Shown here: piece after piece, positions 43,645-55,511 of the stretch
Numbering within the stretch: position 1 is the stretch's first letter
How the letters are laid out: each line of letters opens with the position of its first letter
NCBI GenBank assembly: GCA_037043015.1
Contig: CM073322.1
Span: forward strand, 27,804,364 to 27,868,363
Length of the DNA stretch: 64,000 nt
Reading direction: 5' to 3'
Source of the DNA: Bryum argenteum
Lineage: Eukaryota > Streptophyta > Bryopsida > Bryales > Bryaceae
Translations under genes and position numbers: made by a program
The notes under the pieces: generated by a model
What the model saw: only the letters and a program-made list of their open reading frames with translations
What the model was told of the DNA's origin: nothing
The model's database searches: none

Positions 43645-46600
43645 CTACGAAGTGATAAGATGCGCCATTTGTTGAGCCACACATGGACTATCGACAGGCA
43701 CCTGCAAGAATTTCAATAAGCGAATGATCAGACCTCCAATTTATATTGAGATCATATTTGAGTCACATAGTTGTTAGAATATATGTTTGGCATGTGGTCA
43801 CTTACCATATGACCGGCTTTCAGAATCCAGTAGAAGGAGAGGTTTTCGTGCTCCTTCACGAATGCTTTCGTTGAAGATGAGTTGCAGTAGAGAGGTGTTC
43901 GAGCTTGCTTATTGAACTGCTTCAATCCTTCCCATCTGAGTCAGCCACACAGCCACACAATATTGTAAGTGAATCTATGAATGAGGCCGCTGAGATTATC
44001 ATTCCAGTGGCCGCAATTTCAGAATAACAACAGAATGTGAATGTGCAAGATACTAAACAGCCTGTCTTCCAAAGGTGCTTGACATGTAAACAAATTGCAA
44101 ACCACACGGTTTCGATGGAGGAGTAAATGGCTTACTTCAGTTTCTGGACCCAAGCCTCGGTACCAGGCGTTGCAACAACCATATCGAACTGCAAATATCA
44201 TTAAAAGCGTCAACTGCTAATCCAGAACATGAATCTCTCATTGGCAAAGGAAGATATTGAAAGAATGGCCGGAGTTGATTGTGTGTTGTAAGTACACATT
44301 CTTCTTCATGGAATCTATCATTCTGCCAAATGAAAATCTACCATTGATATGAAATGCTAATGTTAAAGAGAGAATCTTACCTGACCCTGGTACACCGCCA
44401 CTTTGATTCCATAGTGCAACAGTTTATCTACCTGCATGCATAATGTGTATTAGGCCTCCTCTACTATAATTTCGTTGCAAAAATACAGACTCTTAGATTC
44501 ACAAATTTAGGAAGTCATGTGAGAGAAGATGGCTGCACCTCATGGCAATGGAATCACACCTGATCAATCGTGTCTTTCAAGAAGTCGCTTTTAAGGGCCC
44601 CGTAAACTTCGTAGTTAGCTATCGAAAATCTAGACTCAAAGCAACTCAGAGTTAGTTATTGACTCAACAAGTCGAAATTCCTCGTCACGAGCAAGGTATT
44701 GAAATGATTTCGATATCCAGTCAATAAAAAGCTAGCGCAGAATCCATCACAAAGGCTCTTGAATGATAGAATTCTCTTGTGCAAGCTAGGGAGAGGAAAC
44801 AATTATGTTTAAGTGCACGATCTGTACCTGAGACTTGGAGGAATAATTTGCAGCTTCTCCCGTATAACTGTGTTCATGAGTTGAGTAAGAGTGAGGTTTT
44901 TCGGTGAGCTTTGTTCCTGCACTTTTACTTCGTTGAAGTTTTGAATCAAAGAATTTCTGATCGAGCTTTGCACCGTTGAAGTTGCCAGGCTAGTCTCGGA
45001 AGCAGCTTCATCATCATTGAGAATGTTGTAAACATCCTTGACAGTCAACACGTATCAGATGTGAGTCCTTGTGCTTAAAACCCATATAATAGCATGGCAA
45101 GAATTAATAAGAAAGAAGATGAATCGATCTAGCGCTCACCACGTTGTTGCTCAATGTAGTGACAAGATTCGAGACATTATCCCATGAGACCCATGCCTTT
45201 CCGAAGTGCTTATGCTCTATGAGCTTAGCAGTCTCGTCCACTCTCCTGAATTTTGTGGCGCCAATCACAATTTCAGCACTCCTTTTATACTGGTTGAATG
45301 ATACTTTACTAAATTATAGGGTTCTAGTCTCGTAGAGTGATTGAGGGAGCTTACTTGTTAATTAAAGCAACGTCATGTGAATCAAGACGAGAATTGGTAT
45401 GTAAAAAGCTCGCCCACGAATACTACAACAGCCCACACTTTTCAGTCAAAAGAAAGTATAGACTCTGTTTGAGTGATGAGATTCTTAGACTGATAAAACA
45501 TCAGGAATTCTCCGTGCGAATTTGAGAAAGATTACCGTGGAGTCGAGAGGAGATATCCAAGCATCCCCAAGAGCAACCCCTGCCACGAGTACACGCCGCA
45601 TTTGTATATTAGATTTCAGCTTCACAACATAAAGTTCCAGGGTTATTGCCAAGGAGAGGTACCTCGAAAGTTGAGGTCTAGACTGCCAATCGTAATGGCC
45701 TTGTGAAGCAAGACTCCCAGCTCAGTGGCATACTTTCCACCATACGACTCGGAGAAGATGAACCAGGGGCGTTTGCTCAAATCAGGACGCACTGTTAAGA
45801 TTCCCCTTATACACTGGAGAAGGTCATGCGCAATCTGACTGTTGTTGGTTACCAGCAACGAAGGCTCATCCACGTAGCTAAACCCTGGAGTTTGTACAGT
45901 GCTCACGTTCAGTAAGAACCCATGCATGCTGGTCATTCGACAGCTAACTAGTAACAGGTTCCAGGACATGGACTATAGTCACTTTACCTGTGCCCACCGG
46001 ATTATCCTGCACATATTCGGAACAAATAATTATGTAGTCAGTCACTGCTAGTTGCTTCGAGAATGTTCAACTACTCACTCATCAACTCATGAAAATGGTT
46101 AATATCCACTCCAATAGAAAGTGCTGGTACCAGGAAGAGAAGATCGGCAATCTCCACCCATGAGTGACTTCGAGGTTGTAGGTTCTGATCCAGAGGTCCA
46201 ATTTCTCCGAAGTTGCCCACAGCCACACCAGATGCTCCCTGTGCATCATCGTATTTCATCGTCATGCGTGAGTATGTACTACCGGATCGCAGGTTCAGTG
46301 AATTAATCCACCGATGTACTGTTGTCGTTTATATTCTAAGTAGATTAGCGTCTCTTCATCTTTGCTATTAAATGGGATGTTAACAAACCGATATTGGACA
46401 TTGCATTCTCTGCAAGGTTTTTCAAGTAGAGTGACTTACCGGGCCCCCTTGCAACCACAAGATCAGAGGAACTGTGTTGATGTCCTTGGCTTTGCTCGTG
46501 CTACGATACCACCACCAAAACATATGTGCTCCTGCACAAAGCCAAGAAGATATCGAAAAAGCACAAGATACCTACAATTATACATCAATCGATTACGCAG

Positions 46601-46869
46601 TTGCAACATTTCTTCTTTTACATCAAACTATCTTGACTGTTCTGCAATTGGAGAAAAACCACGGAGGGGGTGTGGCATAATTCGGACAGATTGCACTAAA
46701 GATCCATGAAAGAGTAAGAATGTAAGTACTCACCAGGCCTCACGTCAACATAGCCCCACTGCTCGCTTTTGTCTACAGTACCGGAATTCGAAACTGGAGC
46801 AACATGAGCCGCCGCTACCAGCCATGGTAGGAGCAAACACACCACGGCCACCACCCAGTACCTTGCCAT
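43645..46869 (-). CDS. Serine carboxypeptidase-like protein B (454 aa, 14 exons)
   Basis: Paralogue of gene A with an identical exon plan. Minus-strand exons: 46734-46869, 46440-46531, 46131-46238, 45988-46006, 45663-45884, 45536-45579, 45355-45422, 45140-45245, 44828-45036, 44560-44629, 44381-44431, 44136-44188, 43806-43935, 43645-43701. The total is 1365 nt and all phases agree. Signal peptide YWVVAVVCLLLPWLVAAA. Triad: Ser165 in SESYGGKY, Asp377 in VYQGQFDM, His435 in KAGHMVP. The 19-nt microexon is base-for-base the same as in gene A. Exon 9, the variable lid/linker region, is five codons shorter than in A. Coding identity is high while introns have diverged, so selection appears to maintain it. 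Confidence 0.9.
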
Positions 46870-49800
46870 CTTTTCTACAAAATCGTCCGTCAGCAGTAAT
46901 CGTCCACGGTCTGATGCTTGCAGAAAAGCAGTTTCAAAGCTAGAGCTGAAGGGACCGAGGACAGTCCTATTCACTTGTATTCTTTCTGTTCTCAACCCTC
47001 GACACGGATTCTAAGCTTTTTCTTTTCTTGCATCGCTCTGTTCTCTCGCTACATCTAAGCCTGTGAGTTTCAATTGCAACTTCTGGGAATTAGATTTGAT
47101 TGGGTCTCATCAGGGAGTCTGTGCGCTCCGCACTCTACTTCTCTTTCTACATTTAGATTGCTCACAACTTGTGCTTTTCAGGTTGCAAGTTTCACTACGA
47201 TATGGGATTAGGAGTACTTACCTTGTGTATTTCAATCAATCTTCAAGTTAGGTTGGAGGATTGAAAAAGAGATATTAGCGTGCAAGTCTAGAATGAAGAA
47301 TGCATAACAAATACACTCTTCACAGTATGGTGGAGGATTCAGAATCCCTCAAGCGGTCAAGTGTTGCAAGCACAAGAAAAAATAGGTAGGAGTTGGTGAA
47401 ACTAATGCTCCATAGTAGTGCAATCAAACACTCTTTCATTGCTTGCAAGATTTTAGGAAGTATTAGAATGATTGCTTTCTCCCACCACCACTTGAACCAC
47501 GATGACAACACGATGTTTTTCTTTAACTTGGCGACACTCTACTTAGTTGGCTATGAAGAGATGCATTTCCTCCAAAATTCAACGGTCTCTATTGCACCAA
47601 CTTGGCAAAGTGTCGCCAAAATAAATAAATAAATAAAATGAAAGGCAACTTCAGAAGGTACTAATTAATAAGAAAATTTAGAGCCTAATAACCCTTTGAA
47701 ACTTTTCATCGTCCTATGTGCATGTATCCACAATGCGTGCTTTATGTATTTCCCTCGAATAGAATTAACTAGGTCAAAGAGCATTACACCAATACATTTG
47801 AAAGCTACAATTTAAAATAAATGAAGTTATTGTGACTAATTGACGGATTGAAAATCCAAAAGCACAAAACCCTCCGAAATCTAAAATTGTTGACATAAGA
47901 AGAATGCATGTATCCGCATTCATAGAAAGTTGTCGACTATGACAACCCTCATACTTAATCTCTTGCAAAAATGAAAAGCGTATACCCTATTGATATGGGT
48001 ACCAATTTTTTGAAAAGAAAAACAAAATAATGTAAATTGAAAAATTCTTGCATCATTGAATAATCTTTGTGAAAAAGCATGATCAAGACAAGTTTGTTTG
48101 TGCATCGCTCTCACCTCTAATAGTTGCTCAAACTCAACTTCCCTTATAAACCTGCTTTACTCTTTGAAGGCGCCTTGACTGAATGAAAGCACAAAACAAC
48201 CTTGCTAGAAGATGAGAGTGTTTATATACACCTCAAAAGTAAAGTCTCGACAGACAAAAGTAAGTAAATACTTGTCTCGAGAGTCATGGGTGAGTAAATA
48301 CTTGTTTGGAGAGATGTAGGTGAATAAATACATGTTCTTGATGTCAATGACATAAATGCTCATCATTCTTTATAGTCATTCTATATTCAACTTACTATTT
48401 AAATAGTCACTTATTTGTGGGCAATTTTGGGCAAATATTTATGCATGCAAACCAATGGTCAATCTTGAACTCCTCTCAACTTCATAGTGTAGGAACTGAG
48501 TAATTGGAAACTTGCCCATAACCAAAACGACTATTTGGGTCTTTACATAGATTTCCAATGCATTTCAACTAGTATTACATGTTGTACTTTTGGTCAACAC
48601 AATAAGAGCGGTCAAGTAACTTATGTGCACTAATCTTTATCTTTCTGTCCCACACACCGCTTGAGTCCCCTTCGCATTGTTGCGCGTATATTCAGCTACA
48701 CTTGTACATACTTCTGCTGATTACCAACACCAACTTTTGGAACAACAAAAACCATGATGAAGTATGCCTAGCACATCAAGCAAGATGACCACATTAAGAT
48801 GATTAGTTATTTCAAGAGACTCGCCAAGTTCCAAAAGAATGTTCAGAAGAAAGGGCAAGTTCGAGAGTCCATTGTGAAGAAGCATGAAAAGTATCCCTTG
48901 GAATCAATCAATAATTGTGCTTCTTTTTCAATAAAATCAAGATTAATTTTTCATGAATAAATTTCATACAATTACAAATTTAACATGAATTTCAACAACT
49001 TTTTAGAGTAAGGTTTTTGGTCGCGTAATTTTGGTATTGGTTTTGCAAAAATATTTCTTTTTTGCAACACTTACAGAAGACATGTTTTTTGACGAGCGAG
49101 ATGTTCTATCCATTGTTCAATTCCAATTCTATTTCCCTCTATTGAATTTTAATTTGAATCATGTTTGGAAAACTTAGAATTTGCACTTAAAAGGTATTGC
49201 AATTCACACTTAAGTAACTTCAAAACTTGTATAAAGAGATTGTCCCCAATAATGTGAGCATTGGATTGCAACACTCTTGGATTAATTCAAGCTTCCGTAG
49301 TTTTAGTCCAGGCACCATTGTGATTTTAATTTCAGTGTGAATGAATTACAGAGCACTCTCAACATACTCGCTAAATGAGTTGAATTACCTACGTCTGGGG
49401 CATGAAGGGTCATTATCCATGGATTTGGTTTCATTTAGGGGGAGAAGGGCCAAATTTATTTTCCACAAGTGCCACCAAATAAAAGTCCTAGAACTAAGAA
49501 ATATAGTGTCTCTAGAAGTCGGGCTGATTGCTCCACCACCTCCTCAACTTTTACCAAACTCTCATCCAAACATGTTGGTTTTGGTTTCTTTTAGTTAACT
49601 TAACTTTTAGAAGACCTCACGTCTTTTTTGGAAAACCTCAACACTTCAAAACTCATGGGTTTGAAGCACTATAATTTGTGTCATGTTTTGATAAAGATCA
49701 ACATTGGTTAGCATGGGCATTTAGCATGGGCATTTAGAAAAGTATAGATTCGAAGGGGTGCTCAATTTAACAACCTATATTCTCCGACTACATTTAACCA

Positions 49801-50333
49801 ATCCCGTCTTGGGATGTCTAATCTTGGGATGTTCCCATTGAAATGCACTTAGTGACTTAGATCATCACTTTGACCCTACATACAAGCTTCCATAACACTC
49901 AAGCGTGCCCTGTTGATCAATGACTTTCATAGATACAAATGAGCTTTCAAATTTGAAGCCAAATATCAAGTCATTCATACAATGTGCTTTCGTCTTTCTA
50001 CATCATTTATGGTCTTTCCAACTTTCTAAAAAACCTCAATAATCAAGCTAAACATGATTGGAATTTTCAACCATTGATAGTCTCCTCAAAATCAAAATGT
50101 ACTGTGTCAATTGAAAAACAATGGTTTCACTAATTTTGATGCAAATCAAGAAAAACCAAACAAATGTCATTATGTTTAACTTGAAACATGTTGACCATTT
50201 CTCTCATCAAAGATTTCTATAGCCACAAAATATACGTCTACCAAAAACGCACGCTTATTATCTTGGCCGACAACACACAATAAGGCTCTTCAGAAGAAGA
50301 TTACATTCACTGTATCTTCTCTGTAGACATTCC
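46870..50333. other. Intergenic, repeat-containing
   Basis: Upstream region of SCPL gene B followed by AT-rich spacer. 48780-48920 is related to 41150-41310. Short direct repeats (GTAAATACTTGT-like words) occur around 48245-48340. I see no convincing gene. Confidence 0.45.
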
Positions 50334-50854
50334 TTAAATTTCTATAACATCGTAAGGCAAAATCTCTCGCCTCAAACTTTTGAACTGTAATTTCCAGTAG
50401 GGCAAAACGTCTTCAACTACAAAGCTCGCAAACTTGCTCACAGACATGCAAGGGAGGTTGTATGGGCCCCAGAAATCACAAGGTTGTAGAACAACGAACC
50501 CATTGTAGACTTGAAATTCAATAGAATGTGCTGAAGATGCGTGATCAAACGGTCTTCCTCCGTAAAAGATGTAGTGGAGCATACTTTGATTTGGAGCCCT
50601 TGCGGGCAAGATACATCTGATCAAATGTCGTATCCAAGCAGCTACGACATACAAGCCACAAGGTTGCCGGCCAGAAGGACGGCCCGAAGGTGCTCGTACT
50701 TGGTGGCTTCTACAAAATGGATCTCGATCTCATACTCCTCCTCTTGGAGTCCCTCCCTGCAAACCTCCATCGCTCTATGACTCCACCAACAATCGACCTC
50801 ACTTGCAGGGAGCACGAGCTTTAAACGCAAACTGCTTCGGTAAACAAGCCTCAC
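50334..50854 (-). pseudogene. Unknown coding sequence split by a frameshift
   Basis: Two minus-strand open frames abut with a frame change near 50642-50654. The upstream one reads SEVDCWWSHRAMEVC ... HLRAVLLAGNLVA; the downstream one continues YVVAAWIRHLIRC ... GGRPFDHASS ... VVLQPCDFWGPYNLP ... LPYDVIEI and stops at 50334. Both have protein-like composition and together give about 170 residues. No family recognised. The alternatives are an undetected short intron or an unrelated overlap. The 5' end is not defined. Confidence 0.4.
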
Positions 50855-52825
50855 TCAAGCCTGCATCACATGACCCACAGTGCGATTGCAGAAAGCTTCG
50901 CTGTCAACCAATTCATGTGAACTTTCTGCTGACATTTGACAAGGCAATGTTGCTATATAAAGTATGGGTATGGCTACAGTCGGTTCATTTCCTAGGGCCT
51001 CCCGACTGATTAATTTAGCTTTCAATCCAATTTTTCCACCACCGTTTCAGCAAAAGCACTCCAAGATCACCAAATTCAAGAGTGCTGGGAACAAGATGCA
51101 GCATCATGTTGATACATTTTTGCCAATGATTCTATCCTCTTACCTTCAGCTTCAGGATGGCGAGTTGACACTATGGATACTCAGCTACAGGAGTGTGTAA
51201 AATTATTCTTGCAAAAATGTGCCTGTGATTAGATAGCCAAGCTTCGAAGCAGACTGGAGGGGATTCCTTGATGGTGGGTTCTGTTTTATAATCCTTATTT
51301 TCCTGGAAATTATATGGGTTACTCAGATTAGGATGCTGATCAGACTAAATTGGACCGCGGTAAAGTCTATCGTCTGTAGGCCCGCTAACAAAGTTCATAT
51401 AAGCTGTTATTATTCAGTTCGTTCGCATTCATCACTTAAGTCTGTCAGTGTCTCTCTGTTTCTATCAGTAACTTCAAAAGAGGATTTTATGGTTGCGGAC
51501 TAAAATGTGGACGCAGATCTTGCACACTTGGGAGACATTCAAGCAAGTATGTGGTGAGAGTAAGTTCAACCTGGACGTGGTCATGATAGCTGACGATGTC
51601 AAAGAACAGTACACAACATCCCTAGATTCACCAGATTTAAGAGATTGCACAAGATAAGGGTCCTAAGATTGATTACTAGATGCTGCATCTCAATCGATGC
51701 CTATTCTGATAGCTCGATCTCATCAACTTGATCTCTCATCAGACTTCTAACGCACGAATCTATCATTCCGGAACAGAGCATAGAACCACCGGAACAGAGC
51801 ACGTTCATTCTCTCACCGATTCAAGATACATGAAACGATAAGGAATTATTTTGCAGCGATGAGAAGGATTCCTAACGAGGTCCCGCTACCGAAGAAACCA
51901 TCTCCACGCATTGCGAAACTTCTTGCAAACCCTACTTTGCGAACGTGAGAATGACGAAACTGCAACTCACAAGGCTTGCCGACTTCGTGGAGAGTACGTG
52001 GATCCTCATCGGGTCACCAGACCAAAACATTGTGGTTTGCCTTCCCTTCCACAGCCTTCCTTCGTGACGATATGATTGAATCTTCCAGAGGATTGGTCAC
52101 TGTGGCTCCGTCTTCCACAGCCTTCCTTCGAGCTACAATGACCCGATCCTCTGGAAGATTCATGTTCGTGTAAGAGGTAGCTAGCATCACGGCGGCTCTG
52201 CTTGACTGATTGTCGTGCGCCAGCAATAATTGACTCCATTCTACTTTGTTGGCAGATTGTGTAAATTCCATAGTTATAGTATGATTTTAATCTGAATTTG
52301 TTACTATTATTACATACCACGTTGTCGTAGGTATATACCTGGCTAAGTTGTTATGAGTATTGTAGTCGTGTTGTTAGTAATTTGGTCATGTTCGTGAGTG
52401 TTTTGGTTATGGCTCCAAGGCAAGTTGTCATTTCTTTCTTCATCTTCCTTTGTATACATTGTATCTGACAACTTTGTGCCAATCACACATAATACTGCAA
52501 AGACACCAACATCACTCGGGAATACATCACTTGAGTATCTTGACATGTTTACTTTGAAGTTGATGTATTTGATATTGAAAATATTGAACTCTAAGCTTCA
52601 TGTATACATGGATTCTAGTCTATTTTACTCTTGGTTGTTATCATGATTGATTTTATTCACATGTACCAAGTGGTAGTGTGACTTTTGCAAGTAGGCGAAG
52701 AGTGTCAGATGAGGGTATTAAAAGTATTCCTTCCTTCCATTCTGATTTTCGGTATTTTCTTTGAGTTCTTGCAACTGTGGCAAGTCGGAGTTTTCTGTAG
52801 AACTATGAATTTAAGAGAATCTTAC
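50855..52825. other. Intergenic
   Basis: Contains a short imperfect duplication near 52045-52150 (CTTCCACAGCCTTCCTTCG twice, 66 bp apart). No supported gene. The open frames here are short and overlap on both strands. Confidence 0.4.
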
Positions 52826-53765
52826 GTAGCCCTCACCACATAGTTGCTCAATGTCCGGATAAGAGGCAAGATATTACTCCAAGAGACAAATGCCTTTTTG
52901 AAGTGCTTATACTTTATGAGCAATCCTGTCCACTTTCCTGAATGAATAGCGTCATTCACAATTTTCAGCACTCCTTCTATACTGCTTGAATGCATACTTT
53001 ACTAGAGAGGTCTGGTTCCATAGAGAGGTTGTGCCAGGAGCTTACTTGTTAACCAAAGCAACATCATGTGCATCAACTAGCAACAGGTTCTTGGACATGG
53101 AATGTACCTGTGCCCACCGGATTATCCTGCGCATGTACGAAAAGGTTCGAAAATGTCTAGTCAGTTACTGCTAGTTGCTATGCAAATCTTTTAAATGACC
53201 TCACACAAAATGTGTCACAGGTTTCTAAAGGCAATATGGAGTTCACGTCAATGAATAAAAGGCTGTTTCCAAGAAGAGAAGATCGGCAATCTCCACCTAC
53301 GAGTGATTGCGGGGCTGTAGGTTCTGATCCAGAGGTCCAATTTCTTGGAATTCGCCCACACCCACATTAGATCCTCCCTGTACATCATCGCATTTAGATT
53401 TCATTCCAAAGCGAAGGAATATCATTCAAAAGCATGATAAGTATACATCGTTCACGAAGACTGGCAGTCAACTGCAACATTTCTTCTAGACTACATAAAA
53501 CCATCAGGATTTGCTACTCGTATAACATGGAAATGATAAAAACCTCGAGAAGAAAACCCATTATCTAAGAGGGCATTGCAGAATTCGGACATCCAGTTGC
53601 TTTTAAAAACGATAAAAGAGTAGCAGTCATTGAAAGTACTCACCAAGGTAACCCCACTGCTCGCATCCATCTACAGTACCGGAACACGAAACTGGAGCAA
53701 CATGAGCAGCTGCTACCAGCCATGGTACGAGCATACACACCACGGCCACCACCCAGTACCAAATT
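52826..53765 (-). pseudogene. SCPL carboxypeptidase pseudogene C
   Basis: Minus-strand remnant of the same family. Exon 1 (about 53640-53757) is recognisable (YWVVAVVCMLVPWLVAAAHV) but the start codon region MAR is replaced. Exon 2, with the GGP block, is missing. Exon 3 (about 53270-53378) has TAG in place of the TGG of SWVEIAD. The 19-nt microexon 4 (53108-53126) is preserved. Exons 5 and 6 are deleted, so the end of exon 7 (about 53041-53077) is fused to intron sequence. Part of exon 8 follows (about 52830-52940). No product is possible. Confidence 0.88.
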
Positions 53766-54440
53766 CCGGAGACCTGCTCCGGGATATTTCTTTCTTGTCA
53801 CTCTTGAGTGTATGGCATGTGAAAACCAAGCCTTCTCGATCAGTTAGAGTTAGAATTCATAGCACAACCATGGATTGTATAACTCGTGTATACATCGAAC
53901 GTACACATTACGTGACGAAAGATCCGATATGTAGGCTCCGATATCGGCGCTGGAGAGATGGTATCATGCCGGAAGCTGAAAGAACACGATGATTGCTTGA
54001 CAGTGGATTTGAAATGATCTGTTATCCCCTACATGTTGCATCTCTTGTTTACAACTGATGCGTATAATATTCGGTTTTCCCCAACTCAGCGATTGCGGAG
54101 CCGGGTGCTCAGCACAGAGCGAACTATTCTTTCGCCTTTTACTAAAGAATACCGTGCGCTGGGTACACTCACCGGCATACCTCACTTTTTGGATTGCCCC
54201 TCACCAGGGCCCATCGAACTACTCAAAACTGGATGCACTTGGGGAGAGTGAGAAATCGTTCGTTGAAATACTGCTATGACTTGTACTTGTCGGTGGTCCA
54301 AGATGTGATTTGTCTGTAGATTTAGCAGTTGTGTAGCATTTTATATGGAACTGCAAAAATTGTACTGGCCTGAGCTATTCGTGGTTCAAGAATTCATCGG
54401 ATCGTTAACAATGCCAATTGAGTCATGCATGAAGTACCTG
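53766..54440. other. Intergenic
   Basis: Spacer upstream of the U1 snRNA gene. The overlapping short open frames at 53964-54279 on both strands are not supported. Confidence 0.4.
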
Positions 54441-54452
54441 ATGCCCCATCGG
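54440..54452 (+). promoter_or_regulatory. Possible upstream sequence element (USE) of the U1 gene
   Basis: GATGCCCCATCGG about 70 bp before the predicted U1 5' end resembles the plant snRNA USE (RTCCCACATCG) in sequence and position. No clear TATA is seen at -30, which weakens the promoter call. Confidence 0.45.
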
Positions 54453-54510
54453 TTTTGGTGGCTCTTTGGTCGACCCTGCTCTAGAAGTAGCTAGGAGTGC
54501 GGTTTACCCT

Positions 54511-54667
54511 TCACTTACCTGGGCGGGGTCGATCCATGAACACGAATGTGGATGGCCTACAGGAACCTGCCCCATTGCACTCCGGGCCGGGTGACTGCAG
54601 TATCTTCCTACGGGAGGCATACACGTCATAATTTGTGGCAGCGGGGGCTCGCGTTCGCGCGGCCCTC
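54511..54667 (+). ncRNA. U1 spliceosomal snRNA
   Basis: RNA component of the U1 snRNP, which pairs with 5' splice sites. The 5' single strand has ACTTACCTG at 54513-54521. Stem-loop I is followed by GGATGGCCTA. The stem-loop II loop has ATTGCACTCC, the U1A-protein binding sequence. The Sm site is ATAATTTGTGG. The terminal stem-loop is GGGGGCTCGCG/TTCG/CGCGGCC. Length of about 157 nt is right for U1. The two bases before ACTTACC are TC rather than the usual AT, and the promoter lacks an obvious TATA, so it may be a variant or a young pseudogene. Confidence 0.88.
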
Positions 54668-55511
54668 ACCTAAATCAAAGCTCTAAATTGGAGATGGTCA
54701 ATCTGGAAAGCAGTCGTAGGCAGTGGTGTCCTAAATTACTGTGAGGGCCATATCTGAGCACTGAAAATCTGGCGTGGTCAGGGAAACAAGATGGACTTGG
54801 ACCCATGTGGGTGACTTGATTAGCCTTCATGATCTGAAGACGCGTGCGCGGGGATCGAAACATGAAACCATGACTTCCTTAACTTAGTAATCAGGGATAT
54901 TACCAAAGCCTATCTTGTTGTTTCTGTACCGTTGAAGTACATACAAAGGCCTGTACCATTAGAACTTCTTTTATTTTCGAACAACTTCGTTTAAAGTGCG
55001 TGATGCAATTCCTTCAACATTTCACACCTGTGAATTCGTAATGCTGACCTACATTGAGCATCTCAATGAATGCATTGATGAATACTATTACCGTACTTGG
55101 ACTTGGGAGTTGGCCACTTATAGTATAATATTCTGTCGAAAGGAGCGTCGTGAAGATGTAAAAGTAGCATGATGTAACAAACTGAAGTCTGTAACGCATT
55201 GATACCGACAAGTACAGAATGAACAAGAATGAACATTTGGGCTCTGCTACGGGGTACTCATGTCCACGAAGAAAGGAAGAATGGATAAAGTAACAAAGGT
55301 TTTATTTCGGAGGATCTGCAAGCAATCTTTACATTTCCACAAGTTAAAAGGGATCGAACATATACACAAATTACTTGCAGGTCAAAAGCCTTGTATTAGG
55401 TTCTATATATATGTAGACCTTCCAGCATGAATCGGGGGCACAAGCTACGAGATCAATGTACTAAGAAATTAGAATGGTTAGTAAGAGCGTGAAGATATAT
55501 AGTAAGGCTTG
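54668..55511. other. Intergenic and 3' UTR
   Basis: Spacer between U1 and the minus-strand SANT-domain gene. The part nearest 55512 is its 3' UTR. Nothing else recognised. Confidence 0.4.
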
